From positions 1-13,312 of the forward strand of contig JANXEC010000019.1 in the NCBI GenBank assembly GCA_025058915.1: 13,312 bases of DNA. The letters are read 5' to 3'. Positions within the stretch are counted from its first letter, which is position 1, and each line of letters starts with the position of its first letter. Source of the DNA: Microcaldota archaeon (GTDB lineage: Archaea; Micrarchaeota; Micrarchaeia; Anstonellales; J096). The translations under genes and the position numbers were made by a program. Under the pieces are notes generated by a model, which ran no database searches, was not told where the DNA came from, and worked only from the letters and a program-made list of their open reading frames with translations. Of the stretch, positions 6,805-13,312 are shown in pieces.

Positions 6805-8480
6805 TATTTCTTTGTAAAGCCTCTGATCCAATCTTCAAGACTCTTCCTCTTCACTTCCTGTTCCTTGAGCGCTTTCTCCTGATGTTGAACTCTCTGTGCA
6901 AGATCTTTCTCTGTCTCCGGCGTTCTGAGTTTTAGAATGCTTAACTCCTTGTTTAGTACATTCAGGTTGATCTTGATCTCTTCCAATTCAACTAGCAGTC
7001 TCCTTGCCTCCTCTAGTTTCTGATCTATGTTCTCTATAGCCGATAGGCTAGAGTTGATCTTGTTCATAGCCTCACTGAACTCACCCTGTTCAACCATCTG
7101 ATTGAGTACTGTTCTCATGGAATTGAAGGATTCCTTCTGCTCCATGAAGAGTTTGATGTATTTCTTGAATTCTTCATCATATGCTATCAGATCATCCTTA
7201 TAACTCGATAGTTCAGTCACCAATCTTCTCTTTATATCGAGCAGAGTCTCAAGAGTCTTTAGATCCTCATTCACCAGTTCTGCATACTTGGCTACCTCTA
7301 TAAGATATTCTCTCTTGTATCGTTCTAGATTTGCTCTTACTCGGCCAATATCTTGGAGTCTATCCAATATCTCTTTAGCGTCTTTGGATAGTTTATCAAA
7401 AGAGAGCATCTCCTCCTTGAACTCTCTGAGAGACTTTAGCATTTCCTTAGCTCTTTCCACTATCTCTACATTTTTTACCTCTACATTCTTTATTACCTCG
7501 TAGTTATTCCTCAGTTGTGTTGCCAGTTCTGCTGATCTGGTTTGTATCTCATAGTATTCTTGAGCTATTGATTGGAGTTTTTCATTAATCTCGAGTATGG
7601 TTCCACTGAGATTATTGAGTTTGTTCTGAACTTCTCTGTTTCTATTCTCGAGTTGCTCCAGTTCGTTCAGGAGCTTCTCTCTCTCAGCAAGTATCTCAAG
7701 TATGTATTCATATCTATCCACTAATTCTTTCAATCCTCCCTCTATTTGGTCTGATTCTTTCAACATCTCTCTGATCTCTGTTAGTTTTTCTAATTTATCT
7801 CTTAGAGTTGTTATCTCCTGATCTGAGAATCCTTGTAGTTTAGATATGTATATATCTAGATCTTTTATCCTCTGATCTATCACTTTCATCTTCTCATCTA
7901 GAGATTGTTTGATGTTCTTCTCTGTCTCATTTATGTCTAATATAGAAATATCTGATATGAGAGATGTCATGGCTGAAACCTGCCTGTATTTATCATCTAT
8001 ATTCTGCGATATTTTTTCTATGTCTCTAGTTATCAGTTGAATATCTCTGTTTATATCCTCTCTAAATCTATCAAACTGTGATATGAATGTTAGGAGTTTC
8101 TCTCTCTCTGATCTCATCACTTCAACTATATTCCTGAGAGATTCTATTATTTCATATACATTCCTTATCTCTACATTCACACTATCCTTCAGAGACTCGA
8201 TCTGTTTCTCAATACTCTCGGTCTGTTTCTTCACTTTCTCTTTCCTTGCTTCATATTCTTCCTCTTTGGGAGAGTTCCATGATATTATCATTTCATTCAG
8301 ATGGTACTTTACATTCACAATACCATCTCTCTCAAGGTATCTTACCCATTCCTCAATAGTTGCTTGGTCGTATTTCGTTTTCAGAGCTAAATATGAACTT
8401 GTTACTTCCTTTTCCTCTTTTATTATCTCTATGAGTTTGTCTATAGGGGTAGATATGAGTATCTCTTCAAACTCGTTCAC
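6804..8480 (-). CDS. Winged-helix domain plus long coiled-coil protein
   Basis: The 558-aa product has two parts. Residues ~10-68 look like a winged helix-turn-helix: PIDKLIEIIKEEKEV, then a helix pair leading to IEEWVRYLERDGIVNVKY, and a final strand IISW. Domains of this general type occur at the front of many small-genome archaeal proteins. From ~70 to ~540 it is almost pure charged heptad sequence with few prolines, typical of a long coiled coil; there is no membrane segment, signal or Walker motif, so it is not a complete SMC-type ATPase. It probably acts in the cytoplasm as a structural or DNA-associated protein, but the function is unknown. The start is GTG at 8480, with a TTTAAA box 24.5 nt upstream. 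The large lipoprotein follows on the same strand after 30 bp, and the glutamate dehydrogenase gene diverges from it. Confidence 0.85.
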   Translation of the reverse strand: MNEFEEILISTPIDKLIEIIKEEKEVTSSYLALKTKYDQATIEEWVRYLERDGIVNVKYHLNEMIISWNSPKEEEYEARKEKVKKQTESIEKQIESLKDSVNVEIRNVYEIIESLRNIVEVMRSEREKLLTFISQFDRFREDINRDIQLITRDIEKISQNIDDKYRQVSAMTSLISDISILDINETEKNIKQSLDEKMKVIDQRIKDLDIYISKLQGFSDQEITTLRDKLEKLTEIREMLKESDQIEGGLKELVDRYEYILEILAEREKLLNELEQLENRNREVQNKLNNLSGTILEINEKLQSIAQEYYEIQTRSAELATQLRNNYEVIKNVEVKNVEIVERAKEMLKSLREFKEEMLSFDKLSKDAKEILDRLQDIGRVRANLERYKREYLIEVAKYAELVNEDLKTLETLLDIKRRLVTELSSYKDDLIAYDEEFKKYIKLFMEQKESFNSMRTVLNQMVEQGEFSEAMNKINSSLSAIENIDQKLEEARRLLVELEEIKINLNVLNKELSILKLRTPETEKDLAQRVQHQEKALKEQEVKRKSLEDWIRGFTKK

Positions 8481-8501
8481 AATTAAAGATGGTCAGTTAG
8501 A

Positions 8502-8507
8502 TTTAAA
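8502..8507. promoter_or_regulatory. Palindromic TATA box apparently shared by two divergent genes
   Basis: TTTAAA is the only good TATA-like core in the 53-bp spacer (8481-8533). Its centre is 24.5 nt from the GTG at 8480 on the minus strand and 29.5 nt from the ATG at 8534 on the plus strand. Because it is its own reverse complement, it could direct both transcripts, with the plus one having a leader of a few bases. Confidence 0.5.
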
Positions 8508-8533
8508 AACAAAATCCTAATTGAAATTCATCC

Positions 8534-9688
8534 ATGATAGATATGTTGTCGTTTCGATTGGAGAGATTAGGATACGGAGAGTTGCTGAATTGGGAAGGCA
8601 TACATCATGCCAAGATAGAAATAGGAGATAACAAATATGATGCATACAGAGTCATTCATGACACTTCACTAGGCCCTTCCAAGGGAGGTATTAGGTTCCA
8701 TGAGAATGTTAATGAGGAGGAACTCAAGATGCTATCGCTACTGATGACACTCAAGAATTCTCTCATGGAACTACCTTATGGGGGAGCAAAGGGAGGGGTA
8801 AGGGTGAATCCTAAGTCTCTGAGCAGGGATGAATTGAGAGAATTGTCTAAGAAATACGCAGTTGCATTTAGAGACATCATAGGGACCTGGAAGGATATAC
8901 CTGCACCTGATGTCAATACCAATTCTCAGATAATCGCTTGGATGTTAGATGCATATCAGAATTCTGTTGGTACAAGAGACATGGCGATGTTTACATCGAA
9001 ACCAGTGGAATTAGGTGGAATACATTTTAGAGAGATCTCCACATCATTTGGTGGTTTCGTGATAGTTGAATATATTGCAAAGAACATAGAGAGAAAAAAC
9101 ATCACAGTAGCAATTCAAGGATCTGGGAATGTAGGGGGGAATCTTGCAAAGATGCTATATGAATCAGGATACAGAGTGGTTGCAATATCAGATAGCAAAT
9201 CCGGTATATTTAACAGAGATGGATTGAACATATCTGAAGCCCTGAAACACAAAGAGATAAATGGCAGTTTTGAAGGCTACAGAGCAGAACAGATAGATAA
9301 CAAACAATTATTAGAGCTGGATGTGGATGTTCTCATACCAGCAGCCCTTGAGCTGCAGATAGATGAGAAGAATTACAGATATATCAGAGCAAAGTGGATA
9401 GTTGAGATGGCTAATAACCCTATAGACTGGAGAGTAGATGGGATGTTAGGATCATATGTAGTTCCTGATATTCTAGCTAATTCCGGTGGTGTGATAGGGA
9501 GCTATATGGAGTGGATATATAACCTTACAGGAAATTACCTAGACGAGAATACAATGAAAGAGAGAACAAAGGACAAAATATTAAGTAAGTTCATAAAGAT
9601 CTTACAGAAGAACAGAGAGAACATGAGGGAAGAGGCAATCAGAGAAGCATGTGAGAGAGTTCTAAGAGCAAAGAGACTTAGAAATTGA
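8534..9688 (+). CDS. gdhA: Glutamate dehydrogenase family enzyme (Glu/Leu/Phe/Val dehydrogenase)
   Basis: The enzyme reversibly deaminates an amino acid, most likely glutamate to 2-oxoglutarate and ammonia, with NAD(P). Family residues are in place in the 384-aa product: Lys50 in GPSKGGIRFH, Lys74 in MTLKNS, the catalytic Lys86 in PYGGAKGGVR, the catalytic Asp126 in PAPDVNTNSQ, the Rossmann loop GSGNVGG at 196-202, and Ser323 in GSYMEW. Keeping Lys74 and Ser323 fits glutamate as the substrate. Asp220 ends the second Rossmann strand, which favours NAD over NADP (inference). The usual GRxxATGxG segment is altered to FREISTSFGG. The protein is about 30 residues shorter than the common ~415, mainly at the N-terminus. 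ATG 8534 is the first possible start after the shared TATA box, and an in-frame ATG at 8543 is an alternative. rpoH follows 60 bp later. Confidence 0.9.
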   Translation: MIDMLSFRLERLGYGELLNWEGIHHAKIEIGDNKYDAYRVIHDTSLGPSKGGIRFHENVNEEELKMLSLLMTLKNSLMELPYGGAKGGVRVNPKSLSRDELRELSKKYAVAFRDIIGTWKDIPAPDVNTNSQIIAWMLDAYQNSVGTRDMAMFTSKPVELGGIHFREISTSFGGFVIVEYIAKNIERKNITVAIQGSGNVGGNLAKMLYESGYRVVAISDSKSGIFNRDGLNISEALKHKEINGSFEGYRAEQIDNKQLLELDVDVLIPAALELQIDEKNYRYIRAKWIVEMANNPIDWRVDGMLGSYVVPDILANSGGVIGSYMEWIYNLTGNYLDENTMKERTKDKILSKFIKILQKNRENMREEAIREACERVLRAKRLRN

Positions 9689-9710
9689 TCAATTTATTAA
9701 TGAAATTAAC

Positions 9711-9718
9711 TTTTTAAA
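9711..9718 (+). promoter_or_regulatory. TATA-like box for the rpoH-rpoB operon
   Basis: TTTTTAAA has its TTTAAA core centred about 33.5 nt before the rpoH ATG, so this transcript probably has a leader of roughly 8 nt, without an evident Shine-Dalgarno. A second AT-rich element, TATAAATA at 9730-9737, is too close to the start to act at the usual distance. The T-run after the gdhA stop (9711-9715) might also help end gdhA transcription. Confidence 0.4.
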
Positions 9719-9748
9719 GCTTTCTCTTCTATAAATAATGAGCTCACC

Positions 9749-10030
9749 ATGAAAGACAACAAGACTGTTTCAAAACTAAAAATAAATCCAATAGGACATT
9801 TTCTCATAGGAGGTGCTAGAGTGTTAGATGAGAGGGAGAAGGAGGAGTTATTGAAACGTCTGAACACTGACCTGGACAAACTTCCAAAGATACTCAAGAC
9901 AGATCCAGTGGTTTTGGCCTTGGGAGCAAAGGAAGGTGATGTTCTGGAGTTTCAGAGAGAGGATTATGGCATAAAATACACTTACTATCGTGTTGTGATA
10001 GGTGAGAGGTATGAGTTACCAAATGAATAA
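9749..10030 (+). CDS. rpoH: RNA polymerase subunit H (RPB5 C-terminal domain homologue)
   Basis: RpoH is the small archaeal homologue of the C-terminal domain of eukaryotic RPB5, which forms part of the polymerase jaw. The 93-aa product matches the family from residue ~14: INPIGHFLIGGARVLDEREK, then LPKILKTDPVVLALGAKEGD, and the end strand YTYYRVVIGE. Usual archaeal members are about 75-85 aa. The first conserved block normally reads like HxLVPKH, but here it is HFLIGGA, and the RxSxTAG block near the end is REDYGIK, so two surface motifs have diverged. It is the first gene of the standard archaeal H-B order, and its last codons overlap the start of rpoB. The start has a TATA-like box upstream and no in-frame alternative. 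Confidence 0.9.
   Translation: MKDNKTVSKLKINPIGHFLIGGARVLDEREKEELLKRLNTDLDKLPKILKTDPVVLALGAKEGDVLEFQREDYGIKYTYYRVVIGERYELPNE
10001..10010 (+). promoter_or_regulatory. Possible Shine-Dalgarno region for rpoB
   Basis: GGTGAGAGGT inside the rpoH frame contains GGTGA and GAGGT, both complementary to the archaeal 16S 3' end. GAGGT ends 12 nt before the rpoB ATG at 10023, a rather long spacing, so coupling through the overlapping stop may matter more. Confidence 0.35.
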
Positions 10031-13000
10031 CATTTCTAAAGTGTTACTCAAGAAGTATTTCGAGTATAACAACCTAGTGAAACAGCAGATCGATTCATAC
10101 AACAGGTTCGTTAGCAGAGGATTGGAGGAGTATCTAAGGAACAAAGCTAGGAACAGGGAGAATGAAATAGAAGTTGAATTAGGAGCAAAGATTAGAGGGG
10201 CTAAGCACACAGAACAGAGATCTTCAGACCCAGAGAGAGAAATAGTAAGAACATCTATGGTTTACAAGATAACTTCAATAAGGGTCGAACCACCTACTAG
10301 AACAGAGAGTAGTGGTAATAAAATAGTCCTGTTCCCTGCAGAGGCTCTGATGAGAGATCTTACATACGCTGGTAGGGTTATAATAACTGTTCAGAGATAT
10401 ATCAGGAAGTATACCAAGGACGGTTCCTACACTGATGAGAAGGATGGGGAAGAGGAGAGTGTGTATGTAGGGGATCTACCTGTGATGGTGAATTCACAGA
10501 TATGTAATCTGAACAGAGAGCTGAAGACTCCTCAAGATAGAATATATGTTGGTACAGATCCGATGGATCCAGGAGGTTACTTCATAATCAATGGTACTGA
10601 GAGAGTACTCATAGGAATAGAGGATCTTGTGCCAAACAAGATACTTGTTGTTAAGGAGAATGAAGATGTGATATCCAAGGTATTCTCCACAAGAGATATA
10701 TACAGAGCAAAACTGACCATAAAGAGAACTAAAGATGGGTTGTTCTATGTTGATTTTCCCCATTCTGTTCCTCAGTTGAATGTTTTTGTGATGATCAGAG
10801 CTCTAGGGCTAAAGAACAGTGAGATAGAGGAGATATTGAAACCATATCCAGAGGCATATTTTGATTATTTGGTAAACAAGAACGAGATTGAGAAGAAAGA
10901 GGAATTCAATATAGATCCATTGACCTATCTGATCAGGAGACTGAAACCTAACAATGAGTGGGATGTTCAGGTGAACCATTTCCAGAAGCTAATGTCGAAT
11001 TTTGTATTACCCCATCTAGGAACAGATAATAACGAGGAAACCTATAGAAAGAAGGCTAAATATCTCCTCAGAATGTGTCTCAAAGCCTCTCTATTAGCAT
11101 ATGGGAAGATCAAGGAGGATGATAGAGATCATTATGGGAACAAGAGAGTTAAGCTAGCAGGAGATCTCATGGCAGAACTGTTTGGGTATGCATTTGATCA
11201 ATTGATAGCTGATACTAAGAACCAAATAAACAAAAGTATAGTTAGAGGGAGAAAGATCATAAAGTTTGGAACATTGATAAGGCCTAATGTATTCACAACG
11301 AAAATCATGTATGCAATGGCAACCGGTAATTGGATAGCAGGGCAGATAGGAGTATCTCAGGTTATGGATAGGGTGAGTTTCGTATCATCTCTCAGTCACA
11401 GGAGAAGAATACTATCTCCTCTCGATAAATCCCATCCTCACTTCAAGGCAAGAGATCTGCACGGAACATGGTATGGTAAGATATGCCCTTCTGAAACCCC
11501 TGAAGGTGCCTCGACATCTCTGCTCAAGAATATGAGTATAATGGCTGAGATAACTACAGAGCATGTTGATCCCACCAGGATTATAGAGATAGTTCATGAC
11601 CATATGAGGTTTGTAAAATCAGGAGAGAGGGTTGAGATATATTTAGATGGAGACTATTTAGGGGATGGATATGATGGAGAGCGACTATTCAGAACATTAG
11701 TAGATAGTAGGAGACGTGGGGAGATCAGCTCTTCTGTGAATTTCTATTACAGAGCAGAGTTTGGAGAGTTGTACATAAACACAACCCCAGGTAGACTCAG
11801 AAGACCATATCTGGTTATAGAGAATGGTGAGCCTAAGATTCTTAGGATATGGCAGGAGGTAAAAGATAACAAATACAGTTGGGAACAGTTGGTGAGAATG
11901 GGTTATATAGAGTATCTTGATGCAGAGGAAGAGGAGAATGCCTACATAGCAAAGTCTATAGACAGGATAGATAATCATACTCATCTAGAGATCGATCCAT
12001 CAACTCTGTTTGGTATTGCTGCAGCATTATTGCCTTTCCCAGAATACAATTCTTCGCCTAGATTGACTATGGCTAGTGGAATGCTCAAGCAGAGTCTGGG
12101 AATATACAACTCTGCATTCAATTTCAGGTATGATACCAAATCATATGTAAATTACTACAATGAGAAGCCTATAGCAATCACTAGAACATACGAACATTTA
12201 GGATTATCTAAGAGAGCTGCTGGATATAATTTGGTTGTTGCGGTTATGAGTTACAGAGGATGGAACATGACAGATGCAGTGGTGATAAATAGATCTGCGG
12301 TAGATAGAGGATTCGGAAGAAGTATAATGTATAAGACATATTCTACAGAGAAGGTTAGATACTATGCTGATTATGAGGATAAAATACTCAAACCAGATAC
12401 TAACATAACTATGATGAAAAAGAGAGAACTGTATGAGAAGCTAGATGATGACGGTTTGCCTAAGATAGAGGAGAAATACGTGGAGAATGAGATACTGATA
12501 GGTAAGATTTCCCCACCTAGGTTCCTAGAGGAGCTCAGTATAGGGAAAGTTATTGAGGAGAAATATAAGGACAGTTCAGTGAAAGTGAAGGAAGGTGAGG
12601 AGGGAAGAGTAGATAGAGTGATGATAACACAGAATGAAGAGGGAAATGTAGTTGTGAAGGTAAGATTCAGAATGAACAAAGTACCTGAGATAGGAGATAA
12701 ATTCAGTTCCAGACACGGACAGAAAGGTGTTATAGGTATGTTAGTACACCAGAAGGATTTACCATTTACAAAGAGCGGTATTGTTCCAGATCTAATCATT
12801 AATCCTCATGCAATCCCTAGTAGAATGACTGCAGGGCATCTGCTAGAGATGCTAGGGTGTAAGGCTGCATGTCTGACTGGAAAATATGTGGATGCAACGC
12901 CTTTCTCCGGAGACAGATTGGAACAATTCACCGAAGAGCTGAAGAGACTGGGTTTTGATGAATGGGGAGAGGAAGAAATGTATGATGGAATAACAGGTGA

Positions 13001-13312
13001 GAAGATCAAAGTGAAGATATTCATAGGGGTTATATACTATCAGCGTCTCCATCACTTGGTATCGAACAAGATGCATAGCAGAACCAGAGGTCCTGTTCAG
13101 CTCCTTACTGCACAACCTACAGAGGGAAGGAGCAGAGAGGGAGGATTGAGGTTTGGAGAGATGGAAAGAGACACTCTGTTGGGTTATGGGGCTGCTGCAA
13201 CAGTGATCGATAGACTTCTGGAGAACAGTGATAAACACAGAGAGCATGTGTGTCTGGATTGTGGAAGTTTTGCATACAGAGACTATCTCAAAGGCGAATA
13301 TAAATGTCCTGT
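10023..13312 (+). CDS. rpoB: RNA polymerase subunit B (RPB2 homologue), undivided, 3' end beyond window
   Basis: This is the second largest polymerase subunit, half of the catalytic cleft. The frame is open for 1096 codons from ATG at 10023 to the right edge, against about 1120 for complete archaeal B, so only the last residues are missing. Family blocks appear in order: HRRRILSPL near residue 459, WYGKICPSETPEGAS near 483-497, NMTDAVVINRSAVDRGFGRS near 749-768, GDKFSSRHGQKGVIG near 891-905 (active-site lysine region), NPHAIPSRMTAG near 927-938, and HSRTRGPVQLLTAQPTEGR near 1019-1037. The C-terminal zinc ribbon starts with CLDCG near 1077, and a third Cys lies at the very edge. The gene is not split into B'' and B', unlike in many methanogens and halophiles. 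Its ATG overlaps the rpoH stop by 8 nt (ATGAATAA), implying coupled translation. Confidence 0.97.
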   Translation, partial: MNNISKVLLKKYFEYNNLVKQQIDSYNRFVSRGLEEYLRNKARNRENEIEVELGAKIRGAKHTEQRSSDPEREIVRTSMVYKITSIRVEPPTRTESSGNKIVLFPAEALMRDLTYAGRVIITVQRYIRKYTKDGSYTDEKDGEEESVYVGDLPVMVNSQICNLNRELKTPQDRIYVGTDPMDPGGYFIINGTERVLIGIEDLVPNKILVVKENEDVISKVFSTRDIYRAKLTIKRTKDGLFYVDFPHSVPQLNVFVMIRALGLKNSEIEEILKPYPEAYFDYLVNKNEIEKKEEFNIDPLTYLIRRLKPNNEWDVQVNHFQKLMSNFVLPHLGTDNNEETYRKKAKYLLRMCLKASLLAYGKIKEDDRDHYGNKRVKLAGDLMAELFGYAFDQLIADTKNQINKSIVRGRKIIKFGTLIRPNVFTTKIMYAMATGNWIAGQIGVSQVMDRVSFVSSLSHRRRILSPLDKSHPHFKARDLHGTWYGKICPSETPEGASTSLLKNMSIMAEITTEHVDPTRIIEIVHDHMRFVKSGERVEIYLDGDYLGDGYDGERLFRTLVDSRRRGEISSSVNFYYRAEFGELYINTTPGRLRRPYLVIENGEPKILRIWQEVKDNKYSWEQLVRMGYIEYLDAEEEENAYIAKSIDRIDNHTHLEIDPSTLFGIAAALLPFPEYNSSPRLTMASGMLKQSLGIYNSAFNFRYDTKSYVNYYNEKPIAITRTYEHLGLSKRAAGYNLVVAVMSYRGWNMTDAVVINRSAVDRGFGRSIMYKTYSTEKVRYYADYEDKILKPDTNITMMKKRELYEKLDDDGLPKIEEKYVENEILIGKISPPRFLEELSIGKVIEEKYKDSSVKVKEGEEGRVDRVMITQNEEGNVVVKVRFRMNKVPEIGDKFSSRHGQKGVIGMLVHQKDLPFTKSGIVPDLIINPHAIPSRMTAGHLLEMLGCKAACLTGKYVDATPFSGDRLEQFTEELKRLGFDEWGEEEMYDGITGEKIKVKIFIGVIYYQRLHHLVSNKMHSRTRGPVQLLTAQPTEGRSREGGLRFGEMERDTLLGYGAAATVIDRLLENSDKHREHVCLDCGSFAYRDYLKGEYKCP

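Noticed and set aside
8083..8520. Open frame of 145 codons on the plus strand
   Set aside because: It lies antisense to the heptad-rich coiled-coil gene, and its Ser/Phe-rich product is the expected shadow of Glu/Lys/Arg-rich codons on the other strand.
9689..9748. Possible small RNA or terminator hairpin between gdhA and rpoH
   Set aside because: The 60-bp gap is AT-rich with a T-run and TATA-like boxes, but I see no convincing stem-loop. It is explained as the rpoH promoter.
12371..13247. Overlapping open frames on the minus strand within rpoB
   Set aside because: rpoB is well conserved across this whole stretch, and the minus-strand products are Ser-rich shadows with no promoter or recognisable domain.

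Overview
The window looks like part of a compact archaeal chromosome. It holds an undivided archaeal-type RNA polymerase subunit B with the separate small subunit RpoH, an archaeal/eukaryotic-type glycyl-tRNA synthetase, a tRNA-splicing-endonuclease-like protein, and start codons that sit about 25 nt behind TTTAAA-type TATA boxes (leaderless transcripts). Arginine is coded almost only by AGA/AGG and isoleucine often by ATA. Several proteins are shorter than usual for their families, neighbouring genes overlap at their ends, and there is a very large cysteine-rich lipoprotein plus a winged-helix/coiled-coil protein. Together this suggests a small-genome lineage, possibly of the DPANN/ARMAN kind. 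That placement is inference, not something the sequence proves.

Layout. Bases 1-1661 (minus strand) are the start of a cas operon: cas6, then an overlapping, unrecognised large protein that runs off the left edge and may be a Cas8-like effector subunit. No CRISPR array is present. At 1766-2380 (plus) is a DUF92/TMEM19-type membrane protein. It converges on a short tRNA-splicing-endonuclease-like gene at 2363-2764 (minus), which is divergent from a reduced glycyl-tRNA synthetase at 2796-4136 (plus). That gene converges on the 887-residue lipoprotein at 4110-6773 (minus), which lies just downstream of the winged-helix/coiled-coil gene at 6804-8480 (minus). Divergent from this is a glutamate-dehydrogenase-family gene at 8534-9688 (plus). 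Then come rpoH at 9749-10030 and rpoB from 10023 to beyond the right edge (both plus). No intergenic stretch exceeds about 105 bp, and no RNA genes or insertion sequences were recognised.

Expression logic. Most genes at the head of a transcript have a TATA-like box centred 24-30 nt before the chosen start, so they are probably leaderless. The two genes that follow inside operons (the cas gene at 880 and rpoB at 10023) begin inside the last codons of the gene before them with an 8-nt ATG-to-stop overlap. The cas gene has a near-perfect Shine-Dalgarno sequence. Two divergent gene pairs have extremely tight promoters: interleaved boxes at 2765-2795, and one palindromic TTTAAA apparently shared by two genes at 8502-8507.

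The best leads are: the unidentified, compositionally mosaic cas gene with an exact 36-bp in-frame duplication; the minimal endonuclease; the glycyl-tRNA synthetase with a shrunken anticodon-binding domain; and the large lipoprotein, whose middle has a beta/alpha pattern reminiscent of a TIM barrel. I did not find a clearly new multi-gene system.
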